64,000 nucleotides of DNA. Origin: Bretschneidera sinensis. Lineage: Eukaryota; Streptophyta; Magnoliopsida; Brassicales; Akaniaceae. The notes under the pieces are model-generated. The model did no database searches. It saw nothing but the letters and a program-made list of their open reading frames with translations, and had not been told where the DNA came from. Position numbers and translations under genes: made by a program. Below are positions 61,728-64,000 of the stretch, piece after piece (the stretch's first letter is position 1; every line of letters starts with the position of its first letter). The DNA lies in contig CM043698.1 in the NCBI GenBank assembly GCA_023935145.1, positions 34,195,001 through 34,259,000 on the forward strand. Reading direction: 5' to 3'.

Positions 61728-62473
61728 TATGGCGTTGGACTTCAATAAGCCTGAGCGTTTCGATGAGGAGATTTTTACCGCTGGCAAAAGAAGTTGATCT
61801 TTCTTTTGACGTCATTGTGAGTGTATTATGTCATCACTACACCAAGGTCGGAACCTATAGAAAATGAGACGATTGTCCAGACTCGTGATAGACAAAAATG
61901 GGATCAAGATGATGACATATGCAATGATCATTTTCTGAATGCAATGTCCAACACTTTGTTTGATGTTTACCACAATGTCAAGACTGCAAAGGAGTTGTGG
62001 GATTCGCTGCAAGCAAGGTACATGAAGGAAGATATTGCAAGTAAGCGATTTATTATTAAGAAATTTAACACTTACAAAATGGTTGATACTCGTTCTATTA
62101 TGGATCAATTTAGTGAAATAAAAACTACACTAGATCAGTTCTCTCAACATAACTAAAAATGAATGAGACCATAATGGTCACAACCATTATAGACAACCTG
62201 TCTTCACTTTGAAAAAATTTCAGGAGTCGTCTGATGCACCAAAGGAAGACCTGACTCTTGAGGAGTTAGGCAATCATCTTCAAATTGATGAGGATTTACG
62301 GAAATAAGGAAAAGAAAAAGCTCTCTCCAATATTAATTCGGTAGAGGAAGAAGATACTTCGAAAAAATCTCTCAAGATTCTTACAAGAAAACAATTCTAA
62401 CAAGAATAACTATAAGACAAAGGGTGCTTGTTTCCATTGTGGTAAATCAGGACACTTCAAGAAAGATTGTTGA
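61728..62473 (+). pseudogene. Copia gag remnant
   Basis: Starts MALDFNKPERFDE, then 'AMSNTLFDVYHNVKTAKELW' and 'DSLQARYMKEDIASKRFII' (typical copia gag), and ends with zinc knuckle CFHCGKSGHFKKDC (62429-62470) and a stop. Several stops and shifts (near 61795, 62154, 62305) break it. 62474-63196 holds no recognisable pol. Confidence 0.8.
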
Positions 62474-63210
62474 ATGCTGAAGAAAAAAAGGCAAAGCATA
62501 ACAATAGTTTGTGGCTTAAGAATGTATAATGTCTAAGGGAGGAATGTTTGTTAGTACTTAAATGTATGAGATTCTATTTAAGTGAATGGGAGAATGTTTG
62601 AACACAAAATTAATAATAAGAATATTATTTATGTTTGTGTTGTTGATTATTCAATTTACTTTGGTATATTTGTTGAAATATTGCTTAAAGCAAGTGTGGA
62701 AATTTTATTAGAACCACAGTGGTTTGCATATATAAATAATGAAGTTTGTATTGAAATATCTTTTGTTGTGAATTCTCAAATAAGTCTTCAGAAGATCTCT
62801 AGTATGTTTTGGTTAGTTTTTGACTTATAATCCAATGTATTATTGCGGTAGAAATTTACGAAATATGAATCTCAAGAAACTACTTGTGGTAAAATCTAGT
62901 TTGGGCCTGACTCTAGAGTGCTCATGACATAAGATACATAACACAAGACTTGTAAACGTGTCAACGTATTTTCTGGCAAATTCTATTAGGAGAAGTCTCA
63001 TATGTGACACATGTCAGGTTAAACAAATAGAATTTTTGGTTCAAAGTATTATACTACCACATTTTCTAGTTAACTTTGATGTGTTTTCACTAAGTGACGA
63101 TTCAAGTCTAAAAGATATCTTCATTTAAGCATGAACTTCAAAGGATGATAAAATATCAGATTTTCAAAGTTTTATCTAGTCAAATTATTTTGAAAATGGT
63201 GGGGGATTAT

Positions 63211-63925
63211 TGATGTTTTTTCAAAATAAAATTGGATTTTAAATTTGAGATGTTTTAGAAAAGAAAAGGAAAGAAGAAAAGAAAAGGAAATTCAAGTTGT
63301 GAATAATTCAATTGATTGAATGGACTCATTCAGACGACTGAATGATTGATTCAATCGATTAGATGGAAGGCTAAATTTCTTGGAACTCTCTGAAACTTTT
63401 TCAGTCGACTGAATAAAAGACCTAGTCGACAGGATGTTCGAAAATTTTGAATTTTCATAACGTTAAATGACAGTTGCTCGTGAACTAGAATGTCTGCTGA
63501 AAAGAGACACTCAATTAAGTTAGTTTTTTTATTGAACCAAAGTATTTATTAAGAAAAGACACACTAATTAAACACTATAAAGGTGTGTATAACTATCATA
63601 ATTAATAGATTAAAAACAGAAAACAAATTTCACATTTCCTTTCTTATTGTTTTTCACCTTCTTCAAAAAAACTGGTATTTTTATGTTTAGAAATCCTGTA
63701 AATTTTCAAACGTAAGTGTTTTTCATCCATAAACTCATAAAAGTTGTTGTGGGTTATTTTTTATTAGTGCAAAGTACAGAATAATAACAGAGCTTCATTA
63801 TATCATAGACAAAATTTACCAGAAACTTATGGGCAAATTAAACCTTAAAGAAAGTGACTTGATCGTGCTTTGAAACCATTTTTTTTATCATTTTTTATAA
63901 ACAACCCTCAGAAATTTCCTCAACA
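63211..63925 (+). repeat. 3' LTR of the gag-only element
   Basis: TGATGTTTTTTC...TTTCCTCAACA. Contains palindromic 'cagtcgactga' words near 63397 that are weaker in the 5' copy. Confidence 0.7.
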
Positions 63926-64000
63926 ATCATTTCTAAAGCGAAGGCTACACGATTCAAGTTAAGACCAGCACTAAATCTAATGGCACAGCAGGACAGAATG
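63926..64000. other. Right edge, nothing recognised
   Basis: 75 bases only. Confidence 0.4.

Larger units (their letters stand above)
60981..63925 (+). mobile_element. Copia derivative with gag only
   Basis: Two related ~0.7-kb repeats (60981-61659 and 63211-63925) flank a copia gag remnant; a polypurine-like 'atggtgggggattat' (63197-63210) precedes the right repeat. No protease, integrase, RT or RNase H is present. No TSD was found and the LTRs are clearly diverged, so it is old or rearranged. Confidence 0.7.

Noticed and set aside
62582..62830. 82-codon ORF between gag and 3' LTR of the gag-only element
   Set aside because: No motif and biased composition; internal non-coding retroelement sequence is simpler.
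1..64000. A metabolic gene cluster linking P450s with other enzymes
   Set aside because: Only P450 paralogs, a protease and an F-box relic are present; no terpene synthase, transferase or other pathway gene is visible.

Overview
The window is nuclear DNA from a flowering plant, most likely a eudicot. The evidence is a CYP76-type cytochrome P450 family with one short GT-AG intron, an intronless subtilisin-like protease of the SBT1 kind, an F-box/LRR relic, AT-rich spacers, and many Ty1/copia and Ty3/gypsy (Athila-type) LTR retrotransposons. No species can be named from the sequence. I see no rRNA, tRNA, CRISPR or bacterial-style feature.

The gene content is small. One CYP76 gene runs off the left edge (1-1571). 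A second complete copy lies at 33422-34997. Three broken pieces of the same family lie at 6221-6536, 7237-7335 and 49961-50122. All are on the plus strand, so this is a tandem P450 array pulled apart by insertions. A subtilase gene (51856-54135) follows the last P450 fragment. A decayed F-box/LRR gene lies on the minus strand at 7656-8968. Two weakly supported minus-strand exons (10873-11028 and 59792-60003) are not identified.

Most of the rest is transposable element. (i) 2362-6137 is the 5' part of a copia element. It stops inside reverse transcriptase at a 57-bp inverted duplication fused to P450 exon sequence. (ii) 15623-33410 is a nest: a deleted minus-strand copia element holds an Athila-type gypsy element (17630-32654), which holds a second, internally deleted Athila-type element (19602-23988, perfect TSD ATCAT). 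A 438-bp Mutator-like MITE with a perfect 9-bp TSD sits in the copia 3' region. The outer copia LTR remnant ends about 11 bp before the start codon of the complete P450 gene. (iii) 36286-39595 holds LTR remnants, including a 551-bp-family LTR split by a 2.27-kb solo LTR. (iv) 40084-47667 is a minus-strand copia element with a perfect TSD (AACTA) and a 2,646-bp tandem duplication of its coding region. (v) 48002-48552 is a solo LTR with a perfect TSD (TTTTC). (vi) 54362-59715 is a young, nearly intact copia element (TSD CATTG) placed just after the subtilase. (vii) 60981-63925 is a gag-only copia derivative.

The P450s (ER membrane) and the subtilase (secreted) have no visible functional link and appear to be neighbours only. 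I found no convincing new molecular system. The unusual content is structural: gene conversion among P450 copies, a fold-back junction, a probable promoter displacement, and the duplicated retroelement. Percent divergences are hand counts on partial alignments and are approximate.
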